A stretch of DNA of 64,000 nt from Torreya grandis (lineage: Eukaryota; Streptophyta; Pinopsida; Cupressales; Taxaceae). Location of the stretch: NCBI GenBank assembly GCA_037957365.1, contig JARHVA010000397.1, positions 2,102,501 to 2,166,500 on the forward strand. Direction: 5' to 3'. Both the position numbers and the translations under genes were made by a program. This document shows positions 9,890 through 22,310 of the stretch, one piece after another. The stretch's first letter is position 1. Each line of letters begins with the position of its first letter. A model generated the notes under the pieces. The model was not told the DNA's origin, did not search any database, and saw only the letters and a program-made list of their open reading frames with translations.

Positions 9890-12640
9890 ATAATAGTTGC
9901 TTATACTTCAAAGTTGCCACCTATACCCTCTATGTATTCCATTATAGGTTTTTATCAATACATAGATAAAAAGCCATATGAAGTGGACCTCTATTATGAC
10001 TTCAAACACTACTCAACTATCTAGGAGGAAGTTGAAGTAGTAGTGCCTTGTGTCCCCATAGAGAAACTCTTGACCTTTACATAAAGGTATAGGTAGGACC
10101 TGGTGATTATTTTATTAGTGGGCCTACATGACATAGTATAAAAAATAGAGGTAATGCCTTGTATTGACCTAATTTATGATTTTTTTACAAATGGCCAATT
10201 TTTTTGTAAATATTATGCATGTCCATGAGAAAAACACACATGTGGCCTATGTTAGTGGGCATGCCTTTGATAAATATTACCGACTCCCTAACCTAGAGGT
10301 AACTTATAACCAATACCTAATTGACCAATGGATGTTAGCAAAAAATGTTACTAGAAATTTTTAGGAGTGGGCACATGAACCAAACACCTTCAAGGTCAAG
10401 GGACACATCTCTTCCATCCCAATGTCCACTTCTAGAATAAGAGTTAATATTTCCATGGACCTGTTAAATAGAATCTATGGCTTCCCAACTATAACCTACA
10501 TAAATAAGGTTTGGATTCCCCTAATATACACCATCTACACCTCTAAAAAGGTCATTTCCATTAGGAAAATCATTAATACTAACTTGATACACCAAGTTAG
10601 TATCTAAAACAACCAGTTGGATGACAATTTTTATATAATGTCTTATCTAGTAGATGTTATAAATAGAACACTCTACTAGGCTTTCAAATAAACCTAGGAA
10701 CCCTCTTCTGAATATCTTAAGAATAAAATTTATGATGAATCCAATTTCATCCACATCCACAAATTCAAGAAGAACATGACCAAGTTAATAGAGACCTTCT
10801 ATTTAATGGTGTACTAGGCCATTTTTGGCAATGATATGCCCAAGTTATTTGATCATATCATAAGGACTTTTGTAAGGATTAGTAGTAATTATATTTACCT
10901 AGTCTGCATAATAATAAGAATAAATAGAATTATGGCACTTCCCATGTATCTTCCTTGGTTGGTACCATATAAGGTGGTAGAATAAAAAATTACATCCTAA
11001 TTGATAGATTTTGTAGATGTAAATCTAGGGAGTGATAGATAGGGAGTGATCTACCCAATGCATATCAACATTGATTAGATTCAATCTAATAGATGAGAAC
11101 ATTTCCACCCAATAGGTAAGACTAGAACATCCTATTATTTTAAATGAGCACCCTCTAGGTAATGGAATCCAAGGAAAAGGGTTAAGAATGACCTATACAC
11201 AATCAGAGCTAGGGTTAAAATTGATTATGTCCATATCATATCTATATGATGAGGTGTTTTTAGATGATTTTAATGATACAAAACTTCAAGACATGATGAA
11301 CAAGGTAAATATGTTTACAGTGGTGACTAGGCATATTTAGTATAATCCAAATACCACTAAGGAGGATCCTCAAATAATTGAGAATGATCATTGGAATCAA
11401 AACCCCCTACCACACCTCTTTCACATTATATAATTTTAAGGTAGGAGTAGGTTGGACCATATGGGCATGTTTCTATGGAAAGTGAATAAATAATCACTTA
11501 GGATTCCCCTCATCATTCTATACCATTCGTCACCATTACAAAAAACACCATATTGTCCATTCCAACTCACTTGGCTACCACTAAATTAAGTACTACAATC
11601 ATAGCTCAGCTTAGTAGACCATTTTATATGTTTCCTTTTCCTCCACTCATGGTATCAGATTCAGTGAGTCTCCCATATTTTCTCCTCCCAGTTTCTAGTT
11701 TGGCTCCATTTCCATCCCTATTCCTAACCATTATGTCATCACTTCCATCAACTTATCCATCCCATACACCAATACATACTTCCCCAATTACCCTCCATCA
11801 ACATCAAATACTACTCCCATTAGACCACCTCTTGTATACCAAATAAAGGTGAATGCCCCTTTTGTTTCCCTTAAGGGAACTTCAATAAAAGGGAGCCTTC
11901 AAAGAGAAGTCAAGAGGAAAAAATGATAAAATAATAGGCTATAGGGAAGCAAAAACCCTATAAATCTCAGATAATGGTAAATATGATAAAGAGAAGCTTA
12001 TAAAGGGAGAATGGTTAAAATAAGAAGAATGGGAAGATAAGACAAAAACCTCCTTATTTGAGACCATTAGTGAAATAATTGAGGGCTAACCAGAAGATGA
12101 ATGGTTATCACAATAAGATCAATCTAGGGATAATGTAATTTTGAAGACCAATTCAAACTCAACTAAAATTCTTCAAGACCAAGATGGGAACAATGGATAT
12201 GAAGTGGAGTCAAAACCTCCAGCTTTAACACAAGGGTAGTTAGTGAGTATATCTCTAGCCCCAATGCTTCTTAACATAAAAATGGTATCTATGAAAAAAA
12301 ATTCCTATATTGCTACTACATAAAGGGTGAGTACATAATCTTCTCATTCTTGGTCTATTACAATAACTAATTTTGTCCTAACTAGTTTTATAGTAGTTAT
12401 TTATTGTGCTTTATATTATTAGGCCCAAACCAATAAGGCCCAAATAACTATAGGGATAGTTTTATAAATACCAACCCAACCCCCATAATTTAGGTTGTTT
12501 CAGCCTCCAAACCAAACTTCAAAAGGACCTATTAGGGATACTCATACATCTAAAACTGATTATTTACAAAACTTGCTCAATACCCTCAGACTTATTCATT
12601 ATTTATTATCTCTGGCCCTTAGTCGTCTATAATCAATAAA
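9890..12640 (+). pseudogene. Tat/Ogre-like ORF1 (extra 5' ORF), copy A1
   Basis: A decayed reading frame upstream of gag, parallel to copy B at 49448. Its ATG is ATA here. The centre (10176-10960) reads ANFFVNIMHVHEKNTHVAYV, then HAFDKYYRLPNL, resembling the 'putative plant transposon protein' domain found in extra ORFs of plant Ty3 elements. The function of such ORF1 proteins is not known. After about 11550 the text is rich in proline, serine and threonine (for example 11553-11846), then lysine/acidic-rich, as in copy B. Several frame changes and stops. Family link is moderate; copy A1-copy B homology is strong. Confidence 0.5.
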
Positions 12641-13685
12641 TAGGAGAAATTTGAGAATATAGTCTCCTCCACCATATTTTATTCCCTAGTTAATGATCCC
12701 CATCCATCCACCCAATTAGCTAGGTAGCCTAGGTAGAGTCTACCTCTATTACATCAATAAAGGGGTTTGAGAAAGAAAAGATGATAATTGATATTGTCAT
12801 TCCAAACAAGGTCACTAGGTGGATGAGGGATATTCCCTCTTTCACAAATTAGGAAAATATTCTCCTAATCCCATGCTTACCCTTGGGCATTCTCTATATT
12901 CTACTCCTAAAAATAGGCATAACCTTCACAATAACTATTTGCCTTGAATATTCATGAATGGATCCAGAAGATGCAACAAGCAAAGGTAGGCAAGTAAGAC
13001 TTAGTCATTATGGAACATTCAATAGTAAAGTTTCATTTTGATAAATAAAATCATACTATGATAAAGATAAAGATAAAAACAATAATCTCTAAATGTCAAA
13101 AATTTAAGTTGGAACAAAGATAAGATGCATTTTAATTAAATGAAAAATGTAGAACTCTCCCCTCTAACTTGGGTGGTCATATAGAATACCCATATATTTT
13201 TGCATACTATATAGGGGGAATAATAAAGGAGATGTTTAGGGGATATGATTAATATATGGATTACATATAGGAAAGGAGTACCATTTTGACTCCAAGGGAC
13301 CTCATAGGCAATGTGTAGGTAGTATCTTTGAATTTATATGATGTTCTCTAATTAATGAGATATGTAAAGAAATAATTACAACATAAATGGGTCAATTTAT
13401 TCCCCATTGTAGAGGACATGAATAATATGGATATCAATATTTATTTTCTAGGCTAAGCAATGAGGGACAAGGCCTACAATCATCTAAACTTAATAACTTC
13501 CTTGAATATTGCATGGGAACAAAACTATGTGTTTATTAAATGAAATAGCTTGATTTAATAACATTATGATATGAAAAATTTAGTATCGAAACTCAGCAAT
13601 TATAAATTTAAATACATCATAATTCTAGGGTAAATGAGAGTAAATGGAGGACTTAGCCAAAGTGGATAATTTATCCTTAAGACTA
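12640..13685 (+). pseudogene. gag-start region of Tat-like copy A1
   Basis: Matches 52180-53220 of copy B. Shared text includes the block around 'tagaactctcccctct' (13151; 52690) and 'ccaagggacctcataggcaatgtg' (first 20 bases at 13291; also near 52837). The region seems to encode a helical, charged segment ahead of Gag proper. Homology to copy B stops near 13685, so the rest of gag and pol of A1 is missing. Confidence 0.45.
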
Positions 13686-13689
13686 TTGA

Positions 13690-14850
13690 TGTGGCTTTTA
13701 TGCACACCACATAACTTGAACAAGGTAGCCTCTAATGTTTAAAGATATTTATGTAAACAAAATTCTAACCCAGGGCACCAAATATAGGTAAACAATTAAA
13801 ATAAATAGTTGGTGGAATATCATGCTAAACATACATGTCATTTAACCAGGTATATGGATAGATGTGTGAAGTCTAAAATAAGTAAATACTAAGTGAGTTG
13901 TCTAGGTAGAAAATTACTCTATGATGAGTAGTTCTAAAAATAAACTCATAAAAATGAAGGAAAGGTAAGGTAGATAATAAGTTATTATGCTCTCAAAGAG
14001 TAGCTTCTAAGGTTGTTTCTTTGGTGGAAGCATATCTCCAAAGCCAATGTTTTCCATTTGTAGTTGTTGCACACTTATGAATAAACATGGTCAAGTTGTT
14101 TAGGGAAGTGGGTATAGGAAACTTAGTAGTCTTAGATGAAGGTTTATCTCTTTAGAGTTGATTTTTCACACCGTTAGTTAAGAGATTATAAGTCAGAATA
14201 GGAAGGTATCTAGAGTAGCCACAACACACACCTAGAAAACTATAATATATGGAAATACTCCTACACGCCTTTAAATATGAATTCAATATAGAATAATTAC
14301 TTAACTTTAAAGAAATTTATTAAATTTCAATAGTTTTTGCACATCTCTAATTAGTACAGTTCAATGATAATAATAAGGATCATATGTAGCATTTACACAC
14401 TTCAAAATTACTGAATTGACATAGACAAATAAGTTAATATATTAATAACATAAGAAAGGGATAAAAGAGAACCAACATAGTTATATGACAATAAATGACT
14501 CAATTTATTCATGTATTATTCAAAAATATAAAAATTTGAAAGAGGGTTTTACATGTATTAAAATATTTGTGTAAGGTATGGCATCATCCTCCAAGTGTAG
14601 TGGAACCTCAAATTACATCAGAATAAATAGAACCTATGTTCTAGTTCAATGCAAAAATTCATGTTACAACTCATAGATTACAATAGTCATACAATGTGTG
14701 CATGTTGGTAAAAACATTTCATTTAATTATAACATGAATTGAAGGAAGCACAACCACTTTTGGTTATTTAGAATAAATACTACATATAAAATTATATACA
14801 AAATTAGCCTTTAACTAAGGTTTGCTCAGTGACTGCATGTCACTACTTGT
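13690..14850. other. no recognised feature
   Basis: Between the break of copy A1 and the next LTR there is AT-rich DNA with short coding-like bits on the plus strand (around 13990-14150) but no family I can name. It matches none of the other repeats in the window. Confidence 0.4.
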
Positions 14851-17800
14851 TGTCATGGGAGGTTTTTACCAAATTTACCCTAGGTCAAATTAATTTAACC
14901 CCTTATATTTTAAAAAAATTAATAATTTTCTATAGGTTAGAAAATGGTGACCATGGTCCTAATTGAGGTCAAGTCACACTTTGAGGGTCACATAACATGT
15001 TCTAGCTTTGGTCACACTTGTCCATTTGTCGTAATGTCCTTTTATACCACTTTTTTGGTCATGATAAGGAATTATAAGATTTACCATAAAAATAAAAATT
15101 TCAAAGAGAAGGATAATGCATCACATGTTAGATGATGTCAAAGGAAGGTTTTGAAATTGAAGCATTGTAGGTTCAATGTACAAATAAGAAGATCATCTTA
15201 AAAAAGGTCAGTTTTAGGTAGTTGTACAAATTAGATGACTCATTTGGAATATATGACTTATTTAAAAAGGAGTCTTGAGATCCCCATAGTTAATTTATAG
15301 GCTCAAGTAGTTTTAATAGGTCCAACATTGTCAAAACCTGGTTTCTCTCTCTTATCACTCTCTTAGACAAGTAAAAAGGGTCAACAATTTTCATTTGATA
15401 CAGATAGGAGAACAGGAGTTAGAGTGAGTGAAATTCATGGATGTTAGTAGTCCTTATGAAATTACATTTCATTGTAATGGTTTTAATATTGATGGTCTGT
15501 ACTATATGAACAATCATTAATATTATTATCACCTCTAAACTACCTATGCATTCCAAATGGCCTAGTTTTCCTCATCTAGTTGCATTTTGGAAATTGGTCT
15601 GTGTGAACCAAGTAATGTATGTAGACTAGAAAATCATGTTCACCCATTTCATGTTGGCTTAAAATTTGTTGGTACATGTGGACATAAAGGTATAGTCAAA
15701 ATTATCTCATTATGTATAAGTGAGCACCACTGAGAGTTGAGAATAGTGTTTTATCAGTTACAAATCTTATTCTCCAGTGAGTGGCTTCAGGTCAAGGTAA
15801 TATATTGGTATTCAACCCTTTAGAGAATGGCTGTTCATATTATACATTAAAAGTTGTATGGGAGAGATCTTCAAGGCAACTCAAAGATAAATAAGTAAAA
15901 ACAAGCTAACATACCTAATGAAGATGTACAGGGTTCTATGTGTAAGTAGTCAAAAGTACATGGGTATGATGATGTGAATTGAAGAGGCTATGAAGCTTGG
16001 AATATAATGAAAATGTCATTTGTTAAGGATGAAAGATCGTAAGATGGCATGATATGTTTAGAAGACCACCTAAAAAAATACCTAAAATCAGTAAAGTTTA
16101 TGAAAAGTTATAAAATTGGTATTTACCTTAATTTATCCAAAAAAAAGATCCTACTCTATATAATGTCATCTCATGGTGGAAGTTTATGAGGTTTGTGTAA
16201 GCATAATGGATTCATTCTTGTAGCCTAGGCCTAAAAGTCACATCTTAACATAAGAAGGAGATTGTTTGATCAAGAGAGAATGATGGTTGAGTCATGTTTT
16301 AACTTAGTCAAGTTTATAATGAAAACAATCAAACAACTACAATGCCATTAGGCCAAAATCAACCTAGAATAATGCAACTTGCAAGTAGGACCTAATGCAT
16401 TGATAATAAAGGGATAAGAGCATGGTTTCTAAGTAAAAGTGAATTTATCTAGGTGAAATATATCCCAAATGACCTTAGAGGAAACAAAAATGTGAATAAT
16501 AATGTTCAAATATCTATCTTCACCTATAGGAATCTCTTATTTTCCCTAGTGAATACATACAGTTTGATGTGAGGATTGCAAACTAGTTTAAGATAATGAA
16601 AGATGTAGGTGTGGAAGGTTGACATAGGTGTAAATTAAATATAGCCACATAAAAATCACCCTCAGAGTGATAATATCAAATTTCCATGAGATAATTATAG
16701 GAAAATAAAACATTAATAAGGTTGAACAAATTGGATTCTAACTCCATGCTCAATCAAGTAAAAACTTGCACATAGTCACATGCCTAGAAGCTAGTCTTGA
16801 GAAGTTGAAAGGTTGAGGCTTATATAAGTATGATAAGGATTTTAAACTTGATAAAAAGTGTCATAATGAGTTTTAATTCAAATACATGGTCTCATTTGGG
16901 TTAGAATAATAGTTTAAGTGCTCACTATTTTATCTCAGACCAGAGGTACTCCATAAGTAATGTAATTGCAGACCTAGTACATCCATGGTGAAAGGATGAT
17001 ATGGAGAGTATTGAGTGAATATGGGATGATATTTATGGTTTATATTAAGGTGTATAAGTGTTAAAAAACACCTACAATAACTATGACTACTCAGAGGTGG
17101 TAACACATTCAAAAAGCACAATCTATGCTTACTAGGCCTAAGAACTAGGCTTGAACCATCAGGTGTCTAATGTCATTAATATGACCATATTATCTTCCCA
17201 ATAAATTTTATATCATTCATGGGAGATTTTAAGTTTTATAATACCCATAAATTTTCATAGAATAACCTAGATTGGCCATTTTGACGTCAATTTATCTTAG
17301 GGGTGTCCAAAATGCATAGTAAGAACTCGAGAACTAATCTATTTTACTCATATCTATAAAAAAATATGCATGAGGTATAAATAAGTTAGTGATATATTAT
17401 GGGGGTCATATAATTTAATTTAGTGTCATTGGTTTTAGGGTTAAGGGATTAACATTTATGAATCATTGTTAAGAACTTAAATGACCTAAAACCCTCTTAA
17501 AACCCTCATAAGAATCTGATGAGAAAGATATAATGAGAAATTCATCTAAAAGGAGTCAATTATATTGGAATGATATTTTTACCCATTATTCACTCTCTCA
17601 ATCTCCCTACCACTCAATTTTTTTGTACCATTAATTGTATGAATAGGTTAAATTATGGGGTTTTTACAAGTTTTGAGGTGATTTAAAGGTACAAATGGGA
17701 ACATATGAGTGAAAACCATGGTATAAGGTTTATAAATATATATTATAACTCATAAAAACCCATTATCACCTCAATAATGCATGAAAAATCCTTTATTGGG

Positions 17801-18360
17801 CTAGTTTTTCTAGGATATCTTGAATAAAACAATGATAAAGAAGGTGACTGCCAATTTGGGGATGAGAGGTGTGATATTAAGTTGTATTTGAATTATATAT
17901 GATATAATTTATTAAAATGTGCCTAAATTATCTAAAATTAATCTCCTTGAGTGTGTGCAAGTCACCATAGTGACAAGTGTGAGAATTAAGGCCTAGATGG
18001 CTAATGAATGACTACAAGGAAGTAAAAAAAAGTGGAAAAGAAAAGGTTATCAGTTGGAGGGGTGAATGATGACCTGAAAAAATAATATCTCAACCTTCTA
18101 AAGTTATATTATATGTGTCAATGACCTCTATGACAGTTTTGGATAGATAGAAAACTCATCACCAAGAAGGGCAATTTAAAGAAAGACAATGAAGTGTCCC
18201 TACACCAACTTCAAGAAGATGGCATGTCTCAGATGGACACTTGTATGAGAAAAATTCATGTCCTATTTTATAACTCTTTATATTAATTTGTAATTGGTTT
18301 TCAAGACTTTAAACTTGGCATTGTGACCCTTCACCATCACTCTTTCTCTCTCATCTTTTA

Positions 18361-18380
18361 TTCTCTATATATTGAAGCCA
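18361..18380 (+). promoter_or_regulatory. TATA-like element in 5' LTR
   Basis: ctctatatattgaagcc follows a pyrimidine-rich stretch (about 18330-18360). The 3' LTR keeps a TATATAT-type site at the matching place (about 25670) and both have AATAAA about 85 bases further. Conservation of the pair in both LTRs supports a core promoter, but DNA this AT-rich gives chance matches. Confidence 0.4.
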
Positions 18381-18450
18381 TTTTGGCATTGTAACTATCC
18401 ATAATTGGTATGTTGAATCCCTGTTGGTTTGAAATATTATTTTTCCTTTG

Positions 18451-18456
18451 AATAAA
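18451..18456 (+). terminator. polyadenylation signal candidate in 5' LTR
   Basis: AATAAA here and at 25757 in the 3' LTR occupy matching positions downstream of the TATA-like site. This fits an R region ending shortly after. Not tested beyond position and conservation. Confidence 0.35.
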
Positions 18457-19050
18457 TTTCTCTCAAGTTATTTTAGTCTCTAAAACTCTTTCCTAATTAT
18501 GTCAAGTAGTGTTTTTGGATGACAAGTGATGATTGTTTCTCCTTACTTCCATTCTGCTCTTGTATGCATTATGTGAGTAATACTTTTTCTAATAGGTCTC
18601 ATGAAGTGTAACTATTTTTTAGGTGTTTTTGAAGTGTGAAGAGAGATTAGTAGTGTTTTAGATTAGACCTCATATTCACCCACCTCTATATATTCATAAC
18701 AATCTACCTCCATGTAGAAACACTTATGTTAGACAAATCTTGAGTTGAGATCATTTCTAGCAATCTACCTTCATAGTGTAAGGTTCAAGTATGTTTGTGA
18801 AGATATATTTAGTGTATCACATCCATTAGTATATGTTAATTTTATGTTTAATTATTAACTTTTAATCCCCAATAAGTTATTAGTCTAGTGTAGTGTGTGG
18901 GCCTAAAATATAGATCAAGGGAGCTAGCCCATAATCTAGAGATCTATCTCTTATAGTTACCTACCTATATGTAGATATAATTCCATGTTATCCCAAATTT
19001 TATAAGGTATATTTGACTTTTATAGGGTGAAAAATTGGGCTATAATAATT

Positions 19051-19070
19051 TTGGCATGCCTAGTGGGACA
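19051..19070 (+). other. primer-binding-like site
   Basis: The 20 bases from 19051 begin TTGGCATGCC and continue TAGTGGGACA. They start within about six bases of the LTR end and contain the TGG expected to pair with a tRNA CCA end. The 'TGGC…CAGTGGG'-like form is common in plant Ty3 elements. I do not name the tRNA. Confidence 0.55.
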
Positions 19071-19163
19071 TGTGGTCCAAGAAGGTTATTCAAGATGGAT
19101 GTTAGCCTTGACAACAAGAGGCTATAATAGTCTTCTTCCTACAATATCTGACGACTCCAACAT

Positions 19164-19944
19164 TTGAATCTTGGTGAAAGACTAGTGTATTATTACATGC
19201 CTAAGGTAAAAAAAATAACTCTTAATAAATTCAATCATTTTGATTTCAAAGAGATTATTTATTATGCATACAAAGTAAACAAATTTTCTAACACCCATCC
19301 TTACCCAAGGAGATCATACCTTGCTGATATACCTATACGAAAGCTTTTTATTTTACCAATCTTGAAAAATCCTAAAGATACCATGGAAAGGACCCTACCT
19401 TTTATTTACTTCAATGGATACATTCCTCTAAGACTTTTCCATTATGATTACATTCCTATATCTACCATCAAAAGTGTTCCCTCATATACATCTGAGACTA
19501 CCATTACCCCTATTAAGGATATTAGAAACATTATCTAACTTATATAATATACATCACATCATTGAGGAGAACATATAAATTAGGTTTTTGGATATCTATT
19601 TCAAGGGGTATGGTACATGGAAACATAAATCTATCACCACATGGGATGAGTTAGGTGACGCTTTAAAGAGAAGGTTTGAGGACAAGAGTGACAAATTGTC
19701 ATTGACTGAGAAACTAACCAACATAAGGAGAGTACGTCAAGAATATATTCAAGACTTCAACACAAGATTTAAAAATACATGGGATAGGATCCAAATATTG
19801 GTAAGACCTAATACACATCATATTTTCCTTTATTATCTCAAGGCTTTTGATAGTGATATTTATATGATGGTTCAATCTATGGGAGGGAACACATTACCTA
19901 ATGCATATGAAGTATCCACTAGGGATGAGAATTGTTTGATTTAG
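19164..19944 (+). pseudogene. gag: Ty3/gypsy gag
   Basis: Gag forms the virus-like particle that packages element RNA. Two open stretches, 19164-19538 and 19588-19944, are parts of one frame separated by stops and a frameshift. The second contains ITTWDELGDALKRRFEDKSD, then RRVRQEYIQDFNTRFKNTWD, matching the retrotransposon gag core 'itsWdeL..aF..rF…' and 'E.i.dfn.RF….'. The N-terminal half is basic and unremarkable. A block reading DGHPWWDQPHDPSTYVNEYF near 20335, downstream, is typical of the Gag C-terminal linker. Starts at ATG 19164, about 95 bases after the primer site. Non-functional because of stops at several places. Confidence 0.7.
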
Positions 19945-20900
19945 TATATAAATATTTCCACAAGACATCCAATGCCTATATCCCCTAATTTAAAAATCCA
20001 TACACCTATTTTTTCTCCCATTCCTACACTAAAATATAAACTTGATACCCCAAGTCAATCAAGTAAATATAATGAGGTAGAAAGAATGATCTTGAAAAAG
20101 ATATTTTGGGTCTTAAGAGTATCATAAAATATCATTAAGTGAGGAATTTACAAAGCCACTATCATAATAATGAGTCCTAGCCTAACTATCAAGGCAATAG
20201 ACCACCCTTCTAAGGTCATAGTCAAGGTTAATGACATCTGGTTTAAGTTAAGTCATAAAATGGATATAATCCTAATTCTCCCTCCACATCAAAAGCATTA
20301 GTGCCTTCTCAAAAGAAACTTTCTCAATATAATGATGGTCATCCTTGATGGGATCAACCTCATGATCCATCTACCTATGTCAATGAGTACTTCAATAAAT
20401 CTTTCATGGAAAATTTGGGAATAATGCTAGTGATGACTCAAGATTAGGTACCTAATGGAAGAGAAAAAAATAGGAAGAATAATCAAGTGGGGTCTAATTT
20501 GGTAAATTATAAGTAAGATGAATCATGTGTTATTAATTACCAAGGATAATTAAGTAAAGATTCAAGTCCTATAGTTACAAACATAAGGTCAAAGAGAAAG
20601 GCAATTGAAGAGATTCAAGGGGATGTTAAGGGTTCATAAATGAGTGTTCAAACATACCAAAGGGTATGTATGTATAATTCACCCCTAAATGCATAAGTAT
20701 ATTAAATAATTTAGAATTATAAGAGTGATTTCACACCTCAAAATTCGCAAGGTATAGGCAACATTATTCCTACTAGTGGACAAGCTAAGGTTAGTGTCTC
20801 CTTCACTAACACTGTAGAGAAAATTAATAAGGCTCATGTGAATGTATTAATGTTGGATACAATTTTAATACCTAGACAAGAAGACCTGCTAGAATAATAT
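19945..20900 (+). pseudogene. Gag C-terminal linker, decayed
   Basis: Continues Gag with many stops in all frames. A polar, asparagine- and lysine-rich linker can be followed between frames; no intact CCHC zinc knuckle is seen. It leads into the protease at about 20950. Confidence 0.4.
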
Positions 20901-20929
20901 TTGTCAAAACTAAGCATGATAATCAAGTA

Positions 20930-21570
20930 GCCTAGTGGTAAAGAGGTAGCCTTGACACACACTTTGAAGCTTAGTGAGGGACAACCAAATAAAATTGAAA
21001 ATATATACAAACCTCATCCATTTTATATCTATATCATGATTAGGTATGCTTTGGTTCACAATTTTTTGATTGATAGTGGATAAAGTACTTGTGTCATGCC
21101 CAAGAAAGCATTTGATAAGTTGAACTTGAAGTATGAACCTCATTACAAGGGAGTACTATAACTGGATGGGTCAGATGCCAAGACAATTTACATAATCAAT
21201 TTTTTTCAAATTGTTCTTCATGTTTGTCCTACTTTCACTATTCCTAAAGATGTTGTGGTTATGGATGTGCCACCTCATTTTAAACTTTGTTTGTTAATAT
21301 ATTTTACTACAAATATTGGAGGATACTTGAATTTAGATTGGTCATAGATGGAATTTAGGACTAGGTATGGTCTTATATTATCTAGTTTTCATGTAGAGAC
21401 ATATGTGATGTATACATCTAACATGAATTGAAATATCATTGATGAAGAAGATCAACCTAGTGATCAAGAACCTATAACACTTATTGATGGCATAGCTAAC
21501 TTGTACCTTGATGAATAGGGAATTGACAAATATGGATTTGATCCATATGAACATGTTGAATAAATTGGTC
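20930..21570 (+). pseudogene. Ty3/gypsy aspartic protease (retropepsin-like)
   Basis: Cuts the Gag/Pol precursor in active elements. The plus-strand text ALVHNFLIDSG, a stop, STCVMPKKAFDKLNLKYEPH (near 21050-21140) is the active-site region; the catalytic Asp-Ser-Gly is kept but followed by a stop. Then LDGSDAK…, a conserved strand VVVMDVPPHFK…, and GGYLNLDWS.MEF (about 21315-21350), which match the family's 'dIvvaDip..yglLLsRdWs…GYl..DwS'. The same fold appears at 43.0 kb. The frame runs on past the domain without entering an RT. Confidence 0.7.
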
Positions 21571-22310
21571 TTGGTACATACATCATACATGAATAAAGTA
21601 ATAGATATTTTGAGGCAAATTTTTATGACACTCTAGAATAAGTTACATGGGGAAAATATATTTTTCACATAAATGATGATTTTCATATCCTAGTTATAAT
21701 AAAACATGATAGGCCTAGTGAGCATTTAGTTTTGATGTCCAAGGATGATAATGTGCATGAGAATGAACCTCAAGAAGAAGCAGATGATATGTGGAAAAAT
21801 TTTAATTCCATAGTGTATGAGTTTTAGGAGGTAAGTAGGTATGTAACTTTTCAAAAGTAATATAGACATAATGATGAGATCAATCATGTACCTAATAATC
21901 ATAAAGAAGAGCTTTGGGTTTATAGCAAGTAATACATAACCTTGGTATACTATGAAGTGTTTGGTGAAAAATAAGATAACCTTGATGACTCCCAACAATA
22001 ATCATATAATTATTTAACCACATTTGAAGTTTGGAAGGATGTCATGACTCCCAATGATCAAATTGAGGAGTGAAAAATAGACATGACACAGGTCAATAAT
22101 AACAAAAAGTTTAACAAACCTCCAAGAGAGATAGATGGAGTGTTAATGAGAGATCCAAGTGATACATTTTTAGTTATTAGAATTTATAATAATGGTAAGC
22201 CATTTAATTATCTCCATAAGTAAGTTTCCATTGACAAACATTCATTTGATGATGGTTTATTTTCATGGAGTAGCAGTGATTCTAGAAGCATTATATTTGA
22301 TCCTATTTAA
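21571..22310 (+). pseudogene. unrecognised acidic segment after protease
   Basis: Follows the protease in an identifiable but stop-broken frame: HLVLMSKDDNVHENEPQEE (about 21724), EVWKDVMTPNDQIEE (about 22030), GKPFNYLHK, SFDDGLFSWSSSDSRSIIFD (about 22247). It is acidic and asparagine-rich, has no RT or RNase H motif and ends before a T-rich stretch leading to the 3' LTR. It resembles the linker that precedes RT in related pol genes, which would make it the last remnant before a pol deletion; it could also be a separate short ORF. Confidence 0.4.

Larger units (their letters stand above)
14851..19044 (+). repeat. 5' LTR of the long-LTR gag-pro element
   Basis: Starts with TGTCATGGGA and aligns along its length with 22590-26350, ending just before a primer-binding-like site. 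Shared landmarks include 'cacataacatgttct' (14986; 22736), 'aagaactaggc' (17140; 24877) and 'aagggagctagcccataat' (18918; 26221). It holds about 500 bases (about 17230-17740) that are absent from the 3' copy. A conserved TATA-like site (18366) and AATAAA (18451) suggest the promoter lies about 3.5 kb into the LTR, giving a very long U3. Confidence 0.72.

Noticed and set aside
14944..15135. Plus-strand open frame near the start of the 5' LTR, also at 22700 in the 3' LTR
   Set aside because: Two related open frames (MSFYTTF/MSFYATF text) occur only because the LTRs are copies; the frame ends at different places, there is no known domain, and differences are not biased to silent sites by eye.
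16930..17121. Minus-strand open frame inside the 5' LTR
   Set aside because: The matching part of the 3' LTR (about 24670-24850) does not support a protein, and LTR DNA is not expected to encode one.
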